This document shows, piece by piece, positions 28,248-39,091 of a stretch of 64,000 nt of DNA (positions are counted from its first letter, which is position 1; the number at the start of each line of letters is the position of its first letter). A program made the position numbers and the translations under genes. The notes beneath the pieces were generated by a model that did not search any database, was not told where the DNA came from, and saw nothing but the letters and a program-made list of their open reading frames with translations. Source of the DNA: an uncultured Roseateles sp. (lineage in GTDB: Bacteria; Pseudomonadota; Gammaproteobacteria; Burkholderiales; Burkholderiaceae_C); contig NZ_CAJYPS010000011.1 of the NCBI RefSeq assembly GCF_913777145.1, positions 1 through 64,000 of the forward strand, read 5' to 3'.

Positions 28248-30566
28248 TCAGGGCGTGGCCAGACCGGCCACCTTCTGCAGGCCCTCGACCGGCTTGCCCT
28301 TGCGGGCGCGCTTGCCGGCGTGCGCGGCCAGCGCCGCGCCCTTCAGCAGTTCGTCCTTGGCCTTGCCGCCACGGCCACTGCCCAGCACGCGCAGCTGGGT
28401 GGAGAAGCCGGCCAGCGCAATCAGCGTGTCCGTGCCTTCCAGGTCCATCAGCGTGAGGCCGCGGCCGCCCTTGGGCTGCAGCTTGAGCTCGTCCAGCGGG
28501 AAGCTCAGCAGCCGGCCGGCCGCGCTCAGCACCGCCAGTTGCAGCGCCGCGTCGTCGCCCGGCAGCAGCGCCAGCAGCGGGCGCTCGCCGGCCTCCAGCG
28601 TCAGGAAGGTCTTGCCGGCCTTCTGACGGCCCACCAGGTCGCCGATCTGCGCGATCAGGCCGTAGCCGCCCGAGCCCGCCATCACCAGGCGCTGCGTGGG
28701 CGCGCCGGCGACGTAGTGCGCGATCTGCGTGCCGCTCTCCAGCTCGATCAGCGTGGTGATGGGCTGGCCGTCGCCGCGCCCGCCGGGCAGCGCCGCGCAG
28801 GGCACGGAATAGACCCGGCCGTTGCTGCCCACGACGATCAGCGGATCGACGCTGCGGCAGCGGAAGTGACCCCACAGCGCATCGCCGGCCTTGAAGGTCT
28901 GCGCCGCCACGTCCACCTCGTGGCCCTTGAGTGCGCGCACCCAGCCCTTCTCGCTGACGATCACGGTGACCGGCTCGTCGACGATCTTGACCTCGGCCAC
29001 CACGCGCTTCTCGGCCTGGATCAGCGTGCGGCGGTCGTCGCCGAACTGCTTGGCGTCGGCCTCGATTTCCTTGATGACGGTGCGGCGCAGCGCGGCCGGC
29101 GAGCCCAGGATGTCGCCCAGCTTGGCGGCCTCGTCACGCAGGTTGGAGAGCTCCTGCTCGATCTTGATCGCCTCCAGTCGCGCCAGCTGGCGCAGGCGGA
29201 TTTCGAGGATGTCCTCGGCCTGGCGGTCGCTCAGATTGAAGCGGGCGATCAGCGCGGCCTTGGGCTCGTCGCTCTCGCGGATGATGCGGATCACCTCGTC
29301 GATGTTGAGCAGCACCAGCTGCCGGCCTTCCAGCACGTGGATGCGGTCGTTGACCTTGGCCAGGCGGTGCTCGGTGCGGCGGCGCACCGTGGTCTGGCGA
29401 AAGCCCACCCACTCCACCAGCACCTGGCGCAGGCTCTTCTGCGTGGGCCGGCCGTCGTCGCCGATCATGGTCAGGTTGACCGAGGCGCTGCTCTCCAGGC
29501 TGGTGTGGGCCAGCAGGCAGTTGATCAGCTCGGGCTGCTCGATGCTGCGGCTCTTGGGCTCGAACACCAGGCGCACCGGCGCGTCCTTGCTGGACTCGTC
29601 GCGCACGCCGTCCAGCACCGCCAGCACGCTGGCCTTGAGCTGCAGCTGGTCGGGGGTCAGCGTCTTCTTGCCGGCCTTGACCTTGGGGTTGGTCAGCTCC
29701 TCGATCTCCTCCAGCACCTTCTGCGAGCTGGTGCCGTGCGGCAGCTCGGTGACCACCAGCTGCCACTGGCCGCGGGCCAGGTCCTCGATCTTCCAGCGCG
29801 CACGCAGCTTGAGGCTGCCGCGACCGCTGCTATAGGCCGCGCGTATCTCCTCGGGTGCGCTGATCAGCTGGCCGCCGCCGGGGAAGTCGGGGCCCGGCAC
29901 CAGCGCATACAGCGCGTCGTCGCTGAGCTGCTCGTTGCGGATCAGCTCCACCGCCGCGGCCGCGACCTCGCGCAGGTTGTGGCTGGGGATTTCGGTGGCC
30001 AGGCCCACCGCGATGCCGCTGGCGCCGTTGAGCAGCACAAAGGGCAGGCGCGCGGGCAGCTCAGCCGGCTCGTCGGTGGAGCCGTCATAGTTGGGCCGGA
30101 AGTCCACCGTGCCCTCGTCGATCTCGTCCAGCAGCAGGCGCGCGATGGGCGCCAGGCGCGCTTCGGTGTAGCGCATCGCCGCCGCGCCGTCGCCGTCGCG
30201 GCTGCCGAAGTTGCCGTGGCCGTCGATCAGCGGATAGCGCTGGGAGAAGTCCTGCGCCATGCGCACCAGCGCGTCGTAGACCGACTGGTCGCCGTGCGGG
30301 TGGAAGCGGCCCAGCACGTCGCCCACCACGCGGGCGCCCTTGACCGGCTTGGCGCCGGTATTGCCGTTCCAGCCCAGGCCCATGCGCTGCATGGAGTACA
30401 GGATGCGGCGCTGCACCGGCTTCTGACCGTCGGAATAGGCCGGCAGCGCCCGCCCCTTGACGACGCTGAGCGCGTATTCGAGGTAGGCCTGCTGCGCATA
30501 GGCCCCCAGCGTCAGCGCGTCGTTGTCGCTGGGCGGGTTGAAGTCCATCGTGGTCTGATTGCTCAT
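28248..30566 (-). CDS. parC: DNA topoisomerase IV subunit A
   Basis: ParC is the DNA-cleaving subunit of topoisomerase IV, which decatenates daughter chromosomes. The 772-aa protein has the winged-helix cleavage domain with catalytic Tyr in AAMRYTEARL, the HPHGD region, GNFGSRDGDG and SGIAVGLATEIPSHNL, then a coiled-coil arm and a C-terminal beta-propeller. In the segment that confers quinolone response in E. coli, it reads HPHGDQSVYDA where E. coli has HPHGDSACYEA, so the Ser80 equivalent is Gln and the Glu84 equivalent is Asp. It is last in the order parE-acetyltransferase-parC, 75 bp after the middle gene. Confidence 0.95.
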   Translation of the reverse strand: MSNQTTMDFNPPSDNDALTLGAYAQQAYLEYALSVVKGRALPAYSDGQKPVQRRILYSMQRMGLGWNGNTGAKPVKGARVVGDVLGRFHPHGDQSVYDALVRMAQDFSQRYPLIDGHGNFGSRDGDGAAAMRYTEARLAPIARLLLDEIDEGTVDFRPNYDGSTDEPAELPARLPFVLLNGASGIAVGLATEIPSHNLREVAAAAVELIRNEQLSDDALYALVPGPDFPGGGQLISAPEEIRAAYSSGRGSLKLRARWKIEDLARGQWQLVVTELPHGTSSQKVLEEIEELTNPKVKAGKKTLTPDQLQLKASVLAVLDGVRDESSKDAPVRLVFEPKSRSIEQPELINCLLAHTSLESSASVNLTMIGDDGRPTQKSLRQVLVEWVGFRQTTVRRRTEHRLAKVNDRIHVLEGRQLVLLNIDEVIRIIRESDEPKAALIARFNLSDRQAEDILEIRLRQLARLEAIKIEQELSNLRDEAAKLGDILGSPAALRRTVIKEIEADAKQFGDDRRTLIQAEKRVVAEVKIVDEPVTVIVSEKGWVRALKGHEVDVAAQTFKAGDALWGHFRCRSVDPLIVVGSNGRVYSVPCAALPGGRGDGQPITTLIELESGTQIAHYVAGAPTQRLVMAGSGGYGLIAQIGDLVGRQKAGKTFLTLEAGERPLLALLPGDDAALQLAVLSAAGRLLSFPLDELKLQPKGGRGLTLMDLEGTDTLIALAGFSTQLRVLGSGRGGKAKDELLKGAALAAHAGKRARKGKPVEGLQKVAGLATP

Positions 30567-30641
30567 CGGTGCCAGGTCTTGCGGCGCGCCGGGGCGGCCG
30601 CGGAAAAAAGGTTCAACAAAGTCGCGGGGCGCGGGCCGTCT

Positions 30642-31159
30642 TCAGGCGGCCTCCTGCCCCAGGGCCACGCGGGCCCGGTATTCACGGTCCAGCAGGGACA
30701 GCACGACCAGGGAGTCGTAGCCGTCCGCGCCCTCGCCGCTGAGGCGCACGCTCTCACGCAGACAGCCCTCGTCGACGAAGCCCTCGCTGCGGTAGAGCGC
30801 TAACGCGCGGGTGTTCAACGCCTTCACATCCAGCCAGAAGCGATGCGCCTTCAGCTGCGAGAAGGCCATGGCCTTGAGCTGGCGCACCACCGCGCGGCCC
30901 AGGCCCTGGCCCTTGGTCTGCAGCACCAGGCGCTTGAGCTCCACCGAGCCGTTGGGGTTGCGGCAGCCCTGCAGGATCACATAGCCGGCGCGCGCCTGCT
31001 CGTCGGTCTCGATGATGAAGTGGCGCGAGTCCGGGAAGCGGATCGCGCCCTCGTGCTGCGGCCGCTCCCAGGGCGTGATGAAGGGCAGATTGGCCGGGTC
31101 GCGCTCGACCGACACGACCCAGTCGAGGTCGGACAGCATGGTCGGGCGCAGGCGCAGCA

Positions 31160-31160
<1 letters not shown>
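30642..31160 (-). CDS. GNAT-family N-acetyltransferase between parE and parC
   Basis: This 172-aa acetyl-CoA-dependent acyltransferase of the RimI-like fold has LRPTMLSDLDWVVSVE at the N-terminus, the acetyl-CoA loop QTKGQGLGRAVVRQL, the motif-B strand WLDVKALNTRALALYRSEGF, and an E/Y-rich end. Its ATG shares one base with the parE stop (TGATG), so it is translationally coupled to parE. The long open frame upstream is the antisense-side extension into parE and is not part of it. The substrate is unknown. Its place inside the topoisomerase IV operon may be chance or may reflect protein acetylation of a partner. Confidence 0.88.
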
Positions 31161-33163
<2,003 letters not shown>

Positions 33164-33188
33164 CTATGAACAGCTTCGCGCCGGGCCT

Positions 33189-33420
33189 GCCCGGATGTTT
33201 TGCGAGGGACGCGGGACTGGCGTGGATGGCGGGCGAGGCGAGATGGGCCGAGACGGCCGCAGCCCATGCCTGCAGGCATGGGCGAGGAGTTGAGGGCCAG
33301 CGCGCCCGGCCGGCGCCACGCCAGCCCGCGTAGGCCCTCGAGCCACAGGGGCCGCGGTCGAGCGTTACGTGGGGTCGGTAGCCGCGGCCGACCAGGGCCG
33401 ACCTCGTGAAATATCCGGGC
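33189..33420. repeat. 232-bp element with terminal and internal inverted repeats (possible MITE)
   Basis: The ends are an imperfect 18-bp inverted repeat: GCCCGGATGTTTTGCGAG (33189-33206) against the complement of 33403-33420, 15 of 18 bases matching. Inside lie a 16-bp stem with one bulged base (33209-33225 / 33316-33331), a 22-bp perfect palindrome (33262-33283) enclosed by it, and a third hairpin with GGTCGG/CCGACC arms (33373-33378 / 33388-33393). No gene is inside. The plan of short terminal repeats, internal symmetry and no coding capacity is that of a miniature inverted-repeat transposable element or a structured intergenic repeat. No clear target-site duplication is visible. Whether other copies exist cannot be judged from this window. 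Confidence 0.5.
33262..33283. repeat. 22-bp perfect palindrome
   Basis: The half-site GCCCATGCCTG is followed directly by its exact complement, centred on a PstI-like CTGCAG. It lies in the loop of the larger inverted repeat and could form a hairpin in RNA or bind a dimeric protein. Confidence 0.85.
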
Positions 33421-33452
33421 TAGGATGCGCGGCCTTCTGAGAAGTCAGACCC

Positions 33453-34925
33453 TTGAGATTCCTGATCCCACTCCTGCTGCTGGCCGCCCTGGGTGCCCGG
33501 GCCCAGACCGCGCCGCAGCCCTACGAAGCCAGCGCCCCCCTGAGCTGGGAGCTGAAGAACGCCCGCTGGTTCGACGGCCAGAAGCTGCAACAGGGCAGCC
33601 TCTATGTCGAGAACGGCGTGTTCGTGGCCAAGAAGCCGGCCAAGGTCAACCGCAAGATGGACCTGCGCCGCCAGCAGGTGCTGATCCCGCCGCTGGCCGA
33701 GGCCCACAACCACAACCTGCAGACCGCCTGGGGCTGGAAGCAGTATGCCGACACCTATCTGGACGAAGGCGTGTTCTACGCGGCCATGCTGTGCGGCGAC
33801 CCGGCCAACGTGGCCGAGGTCAAGCCGCTGGCCGCCACGCCGGCCGCGCCGGACGTCAGCTTCGTGACCGCCTGCATCACCTCGGGCGACGGCTACCCGC
33901 TGGCCAGCCTGCTGCGCGAACCCACGCGGGAGGCTGCGGCGGCCCAGCAGCAGCTGGTGCTGCTGGACAGCCCCGAACAGGCGGTGCAGCAGTGGCCGGC
34001 GATCAAGGCGCGCGGCGGGCACTGGCTGCGCGTCGTGCTGGCGCACAGCGAGCGCCCCGAACTGCGCGACAAGCCCGAGATGTTCGGCCGCCTGGGCCTC
34101 AAGCCCGAGGTGGCGGACGCGGTGGTTCGCCTGGCCCATGCGGACGGCCTGCAGGTGGTCGCCCATGTGGAGAGCGCCGCCGACTTCGACGCCGCGCTGA
34201 ACGCCGGTGCCGACGTCATCGCCCACCTGCCGGGCTACGCCAACCTGCTGGGCGAGCCGCCCGAGCAGCTGCTGATCAGCGAGGCCGCGGCCGCCCGCGC
34301 GGCGCGCCAGCACACCGCGGTGATCACCACCACCGCCGCCACCGAGCTGTTCAAGCTGGAGCCCGACGCGCTGGCCGCGCTGCGCGAGGTGCAGCGCCGC
34401 AACCTGGCCACGCTGCAGGCGGCCGGCGTGCAGCTGCTGATAGGCTCCGACGTATTCATAGGCACGACCCGCGCCGAGTTGCATGCGCTGGACGCACTGG
34501 GGCTGGACCACGCCACGCTGCTGCGCCTGGCCACGCAGGACACGCCGCGTGCGCTCTTCCCCAAGCGCCGCCTCGGCTGCTTCGAGCCGGGCTGTGAGGC
34601 CAGCTTTCTGCTGCTGGGCGGCGATCCCATCGCTGACCTGGGCCAGATCGACCAGCCGCTGCTGCGCGTGAAGCAGGGCCGGCTGCTGACCCGCCTGGCC
34701 GAGGTAGCCGCGGCCAGCTCGCAACTGGTGACCTCCACCGCCGACCCGGCGCCTGCGGCGCGCGCCAGCGGCCGCAAAGGGGGCAAGTCCAGCAAGGCAA
34801 CAGCCAAGGGTGGCAGCAAACCCAGCGCCAAGAGCAGCACCAAGAAGCCCGGCAGCGGCGCAGCCAAGGCCAGCAAGACCAGCGCCAAGACCAGCAGCAA
34901 GGCCACCAAGGCTTCGCGCAGTTGA
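33453..34925 (+). CDS. Secreted amidohydrolase with histone-H1-like C-terminal tail
   Basis: The 490-aa product begins with a Sec signal peptide (MRFLIPLLLLAALGARAQ) from a TTG start. The body is a TIM-barrel amidohydrolase: metal ligands are visible in AEAHNHN (His about 85 and 87), VVAHVES, VIAHLPG and GSDVF (Asp about 332). The substrate is unknown; related enzymes hydrolyse imidazolone-like rings or dipeptides. From about residue 440 it changes to a Lys/Ser/Ala/Thr-rich, histone-H1-like tail (repeats of SSKA, TAKG, KTSAK) with no acidic residues. Such tails usually bind nucleic acid or other polyanions and are unexpected on an exported enzyme. ATG-less initiation makes the start slightly uncertain. 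A TTGACA overlaps the stop codon. Confidence 0.82.
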   Translation: MRFLIPLLLLAALGARAQTAPQPYEASAPLSWELKNARWFDGQKLQQGSLYVENGVFVAKKPAKVNRKMDLRRQQVLIPPLAEAHNHNLQTAWGWKQYADTYLDEGVFYAAMLCGDPANVAEVKPLAATPAAPDVSFVTACITSGDGYPLASLLREPTREAAAAQQQLVLLDSPEQAVQQWPAIKARGGHWLRVVLAHSERPELRDKPEMFGRLGLKPEVADAVVRLAHADGLQVVAHVESAADFDAALNAGADVIAHLPGYANLLGEPPEQLLISEAAAARAARQHTAVITTTAATELFKLEPDALAALREVQRRNLATLQAAGVQLLIGSDVFIGTTRAELHALDALGLDHATLLRLATQDTPRALFPKRRLGCFEPGCEASFLLLGGDPIADLGQIDQPLLRVKQGRLLTRLAEVAAASSQLVTSTADPAPAARASGRKGGKSSKATAKGGSKPSAKSSTKKPGSGAAKASKTSAKTSSKATKASRS

Positions 34926-34960
34926 CAGCGGCCGCCCGGCCGATTGGCTACAGTGCCCGC

Positions 34961-36181
34961 ATGAGCTCCACCGCCGCCGACGCCGCGCCCCTGTCCATGC
35001 GCCAGGTGCTGCTGTGCGGCGCGCTGATCGTCACGCTGTCCATGGGCATACGCCACGGCTTCGGCTTCTGGCTGCAACCCATCATCACCGAGCGGGGCTG
35101 GACGCGCGAGAGCTTCTCCTTCGCGATGGCGGTGCAGAACCTCAGCTGGGGTCTGGCCGGCCCGCTGGCCGGCATGCTGGCCGATCGCTTCGGCGCCTGG
35201 AAAACGCTGATGGGCGGCAGCCTGCTGTACGCCGCCGGTCTGGCGCTGATGGCGCTGGCCAGCACGCCCTTGGCCTTCACGCTGAGCACCGGCGTGCTGA
35301 TAGGCATTGCGCAGTCGGGCACCACCTATGCGGTGATCTACGGCGTGCTGGGCCGTAGCGTGAGCCCCGACAAGCGCTCCTGGGCCTTTGGCGTGGCGGC
35401 CGCGGCCGGCTCCTTCGGGCAGTTCGTGATGATCCCGCTCGAGACCTGGCTGATCGCCCACCTGGGCTGGCAGCCAGCGCTCTACCTGCTGGCGGGCGCC
35501 GCGCTGCTGATGCTGCCGCTGGCGCTGGGCCTGCGCGAGCGCCAGGTCTTGCCCCAGGGCGGCCATCAGCAGAGCATCGGCCAGGCGCTGCGCGAGGCGC
35601 TGGGCTACCGCAGCTTCCAACTGCTGATGCTGGGCTATTTCGTGTGCGGCTTCCAGGTGGTGTTCATAGGCGTGCACCTGCCCAGCTACCTTAAGGACCA
35701 TGGCCTGGGGCTGGAGGTGTCCACCGGCGCGCTGATGCTGATCGGCCTGTTCAACATCTTCGGCACCTTCACGGCCGGCTCGCTGGGACAGCGCATCCCC
35801 AAGCGCTACCTGCTGGCCGGCATCTACGGCCTGCGCTCGGTGGCCATCGTCGCCTTCCTGGCAGCGCCGCTGACGCCGGTGAGCGTCTACCTGTTCGCCG
35901 CGGTGATGGGCTTTCTGTGGCTGTCCACGGTGCCGCCCACCAATGCGGTGGTGGCGCAGATCTTCGGCGCCCGGCACCTGTCCATGCTGGGCGGTTTCGT
36001 GTTCCTCAGCCACCAGATCGGCAGCTTCCTGGGCGTGTGGCTGGGCGGCAAGCTCTACGACGCCAGCGGCAGCTACGACATCGTCTGGGGCCTGGCGATC
36101 GCGCTGGGCGTGATGGCGCTGCTGGCCAACCTGCCCGTGCGCGAAGGCCCTATCCAGCGGCTGGAGGCCCGCGCCGCATGA
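34961..36181 (+). CDS. Major facilitator superfamily transporter
   Basis: This 406-aa inner-membrane protein has about twelve hydrophobic helices and the MFS loop-2/3 motif GMLADRFGAWKTL. Conserved segments such as GVLIGIAQSGTTYAVIYGVLGR and PPTNAVVAQIFG place it among the monocarboxylate/oxalate-formate-like permeases, but the substrate is not determinable. ATG 34961 gives MSSTAADAAPLSMRQ. TACAGT (34949-34954) may be its -10 box; a TTGACA at 34922 is 21 bp away, longer than ideal. Its stop overlaps the start of a 40-aa gene (ATGA). Confidence 0.9.
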   Translation: MSSTAADAAPLSMRQVLLCGALIVTLSMGIRHGFGFWLQPIITERGWTRESFSFAMAVQNLSWGLAGPLAGMLADRFGAWKTLMGGSLLYAAGLALMALASTPLAFTLSTGVLIGIAQSGTTYAVIYGVLGRSVSPDKRSWAFGVAAAAGSFGQFVMIPLETWLIAHLGWQPALYLLAGAALLMLPLALGLRERQVLPQGGHQQSIGQALREALGYRSFQLLMLGYFVCGFQVVFIGVHLPSYLKDHGLGLEVSTGALMLIGLFNIFGTFTAGSLGQRIPKRYLLAGIYGLRSVAIVAFLAAPLTPVSVYLFAAVMGFLWLSTVPPTNAVVAQIFGARHLSMLGGFVFLSHQIGSFLGVWLGGKLYDASGSYDIVWGLAIALGVMALLANLPVREGPIQRLEARAA

Positions 36182-36300
36182 GGCTGCGCCCGCTGCTGTG
36201 GGGCACGGCCGCGGCCGTCGTGCTGACGCTGACCGCGCTGGCCTACCAGCAACCCGCCACGCTGACCCAGCTCGCCGAGCAACTCTGGTCCTGCTTCTGA
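36178..36300 (+). CDS. 40-aa single-helix membrane peptide
   Basis: This short gene is coupled on both sides. Its ATG overlaps the MFS stop (ATGA) and its TGA overlaps the ATG of the methyltransferase gene (TGATG). The peptide starts MRLRPLLWGTAAAVVL, has one hydrophobic helix (about 6-24) preceded by Arg residues, and ends QLWSCF. This suits an N-in single-span protein. I do not recognise it. Tight packing suggests it is translated, perhaps as a small partner of the transporter. Alternatively it may be only a spacer that keeps ribosomes moving. Confidence 0.6.
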   Translation: MRLRPLLWGTAAAVVLTLTALAYQQPATLTQLAEQLWSCF

Positions 36301-36851
36301 TGACTCCTTCCCACTGGCTGCGGCGCTGGACGCCGCCCTCCCCCGGCCACGCGCTGGACCTGGCCTGCGGCTCCGGCCGCAACCTGCGCTGGCTGGCCGC
36401 GCAGGGCTGGCAGGTCTGCGGCGTGGACCGCGACAGCGCCGCCACCGCGCCGCTGCGCGGCCTGGCCGAGATCATCGACGCGGACATCGAGAACGGCCCC
36501 TGGCCGCTGGCCGACCGGCAGTTCGACCTGGTTGTGGTGTGCAACTACCTCTGGCGCCCGCTGATCGCGCAAATCCGCGACGCGGTGGCCCCGGGCGGCT
36601 GGCTGATCTGGGAGACCTTTGCCGACGGCCACCAGCGCCTGGGGCGCCCCAGCCGGCCCGACTTCCTTCTGCAGCGCGGCGAGCTGCTGCGCGCCTTCGG
36701 CGATTGGCAGATCGCCGCCTTTGAAGACCTCGAGGAAGGCGGCGTCAACCCACGCGTGGTGCAGCGCGTTGCCGCCATCCGGCCCCGGCCTGGCGAGCAG
36801 GCCCAGGCACCGCTTCTAAAATCCAGCGATTCACAGGACATCCCATCATGA
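36300..36851 (+). CDS. Class I SAM-dependent methyltransferase
   Basis: The 183-aa product has motif [17 protein letters not shown] (about 17-32), the acidic post-I residue in CGVDRD, and [13 protein letters not shown] as motif IV. The fold is a small Rossmann methyltransferase; relatives include tellurite-resistance-like and small-molecule methyltransferases. The substrate is unknown. Its start shares a base with the upstream stop and its own TGA overlaps the dapA ATG (ATGA), linking the MFS-peptide-methyltransferase group to dapA. Confidence 0.85.
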   Translation: MTPSHWLRRWTPPSPGHALDLACGSGRNLRWLAAQGWQVCGVDRDSAATAPLRGLAEIIDADIENGPWPLADRQFDLVVVCNYLWRPLIAQIRDAVAPGGWLIWETFADGHQRLGRPSRPDFLLQRGELLRAFGDWQIAAFEDLEEGGVNPRVVQRVAAIRPRPGEQAQAPLLKSSDSQDIPS

Positions 36852-37729
36852 AGCCCATCCTTGGCAGCATCGTCGCCCTCGTCACCCCCATGCACGAGGA
36901 CGGTCGCATCGACTACGAGGCGCTGTGCCGCCTGATCGACTGGCATGTCGAGGAAGGCACGGCCTGCGTCGGCGTGGTCGGCACCACGGGTGAGTCGCCC
37001 ACGGTGAGCATGGAGGAGAACCGCGAGATCATCCGCGTCGCGGTCGAGCATGCGAAGGGCCGCATCCCCATCCTGGCCGGCACCGGCGCCAACTCCACGG
37101 CCGAGGCCATCGAGCTGAGCCGCTACGCCAAGGAGGTGGGCGCCGACTGCACGCTGTCGGTCGTGCCCTACTACAACAAGCCCTCGCAGGAAGGCATCTA
37201 CCAGCACTTCAAGGCGGTGGCCGAGGCCGTGGACATCCCCATGATGCTCTACAACGTGCCGGGCCGTACCGTCGCCGATATGGCGCCCGAGACCGCGCTG
37301 CGCTGCGCCAGCCTGCCGGGCGTGTTCGGCATCAAGGAAGCAACCGGCAACATCGAGCGCGCGGCCTACCTGATCAAGCATGCGCCCCAGGGCTTCCATG
37401 TGTACTCGGGCGACGACGGCACCGCGATCGCGCTGATGCTGCTGGGCGGCCACGGCAATGTGAGCGTCACCGCCAACGTCGCGCCGCGCCAGATGGCCGA
37501 ACTGTGCCGCCTGGCGATGGCCGGCAATGCGATCGAGGCCCGCAAGATCCACCTGCAGCTGCTGGGCCTGCACAAGCAGCTGTTCTGCGAGCCCAGCCCC
37601 GGCCCGGCCAAGTGGGCGCTGTCCCGCCTGGGCCGCTGCACCCCCGCCGTGCGCCTGCCCATCACCCCGCTGACCGAGGCGGGCCAGGCCAGCGTCGGGC
37701 AAGCCCTGATAGAAGCCGGCCTGGTCTGA
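36848..37729 (+). CDS. dapA: 4-hydroxy-tetrahydrodipicolinate synthase
   Basis: DapA condenses pyruvate with aspartate semialdehyde, the branch-point step to lysine and diaminopimelate. The 293-aa protein shows TTGES (46-50), Tyr135 in YNVPGRT and the Schiff-base Lys163 in GIKEA, all at family positions. AGGACA just ahead serves as the ribosome binding site. It is followed by bamC, the same order as dapA-bamC (nlpB) in E. coli. Confidence 0.97.
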   Translation: MKPILGSIVALVTPMHEDGRIDYEALCRLIDWHVEEGTACVGVVGTTGESPTVSMEENREIIRVAVEHAKGRIPILAGTGANSTAEAIELSRYAKEVGADCTLSVVPYYNKPSQEGIYQHFKAVAEAVDIPMMLYNVPGRTVADMAPETALRCASLPGVFGIKEATGNIERAAYLIKHAPQGFHVYSGDDGTAIALMLLGGHGNVSVTANVAPRQMAELCRLAMAGNAIEARKIHLQLLGLHKQLFCEPSPGPAKWALSRLGRCTPAVRLPITPLTEAGQASVGQALIEAGLV

Positions 37730-37741
37730 ACGGCAAGAGCG

Positions 37742-37769
37742 GCGACAGCCCCTCACCGTCTGGTCTAAT
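37742..37769 (+). promoter_or_regulatory. Candidate sigma-70 promoter for bamC
   Basis: GCGACA (37742-37747) lies 16 bp ahead of TCTAAT (37764-37769), each sharing four to five positions with the consensus. A 7-bp hairpin (TGCCCGC/GCGGGCA, 37777-37794) would lie at the very start of the transcript, ahead of the ribosome binding site GGAG. Confidence 0.35.
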
Positions 37770-37819
37770 GCGCGGCTGCCCGCCCGAGCGGGCAATCTGT
37801 TCCCCCGGAGATTTCCAGC

Positions 37820-39004
37820 GTGACGTCCCTTTCCTCGCATCGCTCCACAGCGACCCGTCTGGCCTGCACGGCCTTTGTGCTGTCGCTTGCCGGTTGCAGC
37901 ACCATCGACAGCATCTTCTCCAGTGACAAGGTCGACTACAAGGCAGCGTCGCGCCAGACCCAGGGCCTGGACATCCCGCCCGACCTGACCCAGCTTGCCA
38001 AGGACGGCCGCGCCCAGGTGCAGGGCGGCAGCATCAGCGCCTCCGCGCTGGCCGCCGCGCCGCGCCAGCAGGGCGCAAACGCCCAGGTGGCGTCCGGCAA
38101 CGTCGCGGTGAACAGCGTCGGCGACGCCCGCCTGGAGCGCAGCGGCAACGAGCGCTGGCTGCACACCTCGCTGCCGCCCGAGAAGGTCTGGCCGCTGCTG
38201 CGCAGCTTCTGGCAGGAGCGCGGCCTGGAGGTCGTGAAGGACCAGCCCGAGCTGGGCATCATGGAAACCAACTGGGCCGAGAACCGCGCCAAGCTGCCGC
38301 AGGACTTCATCCGCTCGACCATAGGCAAGGTGTTCGACAGCCTGTGGTCCACCGGCGAACGCGACATGTACCGCACCCGCGTGGACCGGGGCCCCAATGG
38401 CACCGACATCTTCATCAGCCACCGCGGCAAGCAGGAGGTCTACACCACCTCCCAGCGTGACGCGACCTCTTGGCAGGACCGCCCCAGCGACCCGTCGCTG
38501 GAAGCCGAGATGCTGTCCCGCCTGCTGCTGAAGCTGGGCGGCAAGGAAGACGGTGCCCAGGCCGTGGCCGCTGGCGCCTCTGCACCGGCAGGCAGCACCG
38601 CCGCGGCCGCGGCCGCCGCCGCGCCGACGCCGGACCTGCCGCGCACCACGCGCCGTCCGCTGTCCGAGGTGCCCGACACGCTCAGCGTCGCCGACGGCTT
38701 CGACCGCGCCTGGCGCCGCGTCGCCCAGTCGCTGGACCGCCACGGCTTCACCATCGAAGACCGCGACCGCTCCGCCGGTCTGTTCTACCTGCGCTACGCC
38801 GACCCCGAGCAGGCCGGCAAGGAAGAGCCCAACTTCTTCCAGCGCCTGTTCGGCGCCAAGGCCTACACGCCGGTTCGTTACCGCGTGCTGGTCAAGTCCG
38901 AGGGCAACCAGTCCACGGTCAGCGTGCTGAACGACCGCGGCCAGGCCGTCACGGACGAGAATGCCAAGCGCATCCTGTCCCTGCTGATGGACGACCTGAA
39001 GTAA
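37820..39004 (+). CDS. bamC: Outer-membrane assembly lipoprotein BamC
   Basis: BamC is an accessory lipoprotein of the BAM complex that inserts beta-barrel proteins into the outer membrane. The 394-aa product starts at GTG with CGGAG ahead. It has a lipobox LAGC (Cys26) and the conserved N-terminal segment VDYKA ... LDIPPDLTQL that contacts BamD. Two helix-grip domains follow, separated by an Ala-rich linker (about 250-275). At 394 aa it is longer than E. coli BamC (344), mainly through the linker. It follows dapA. Confidence 0.9.
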   Translation: MTSLSSHRSTATRLACTAFVLSLAGCSTIDSIFSSDKVDYKAASRQTQGLDIPPDLTQLAKDGRAQVQGGSISASALAAAPRQQGANAQVASGNVAVNSVGDARLERSGNERWLHTSLPPEKVWPLLRSFWQERGLEVVKDQPELGIMETNWAENRAKLPQDFIRSTIGKVFDSLWSTGERDMYRTRVDRGPNGTDIFISHRGKQEVYTTSQRDATSWQDRPSDPSLEAEMLSRLLLKLGGKEDGAQAVAAGASAPAGSTAAAAAAAAPTPDLPRTTRRPLSEVPDTLSVADGFDRAWRRVAQSLDRHGFTIEDRDRSAGLFYLRYADPEQAGKEEPNFFQRLFGAKAYTPVRYRVLVKSEGNQSTVSVLNDRGQAVTDENAKRILSLLMDDLK

Positions 39005-39026
39005 AGCGCCTCGGCGCCCTTCAACC

Positions 39027-39057
39027 AAGGCCCGCCGGCAAGCGCCCGCGGGCCTTT
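39027..39057 (+). terminator. Probable terminator after bamC
   Basis: AAGGCCCGC (39027-39035) pairs perfectly with GCGGGCCTT (39048-39056) around a 12-base loop. The T-run is only three bases, so termination may be partial and the hydrolase downstream may still be read. Confidence 0.5.
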
Positions 39058-39091
39058 GCATTGGCGGGCACCACGCAACCGCATTCCACTC

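Noticed and set aside
34922..34954. TTGACA ... TACAGT as a promoter for the MFS gene
   Set aside because: Both hexamers are good but the 21-bp spacing is outside the usual 16-18 bp, so it is mentioned only within the gene entry.
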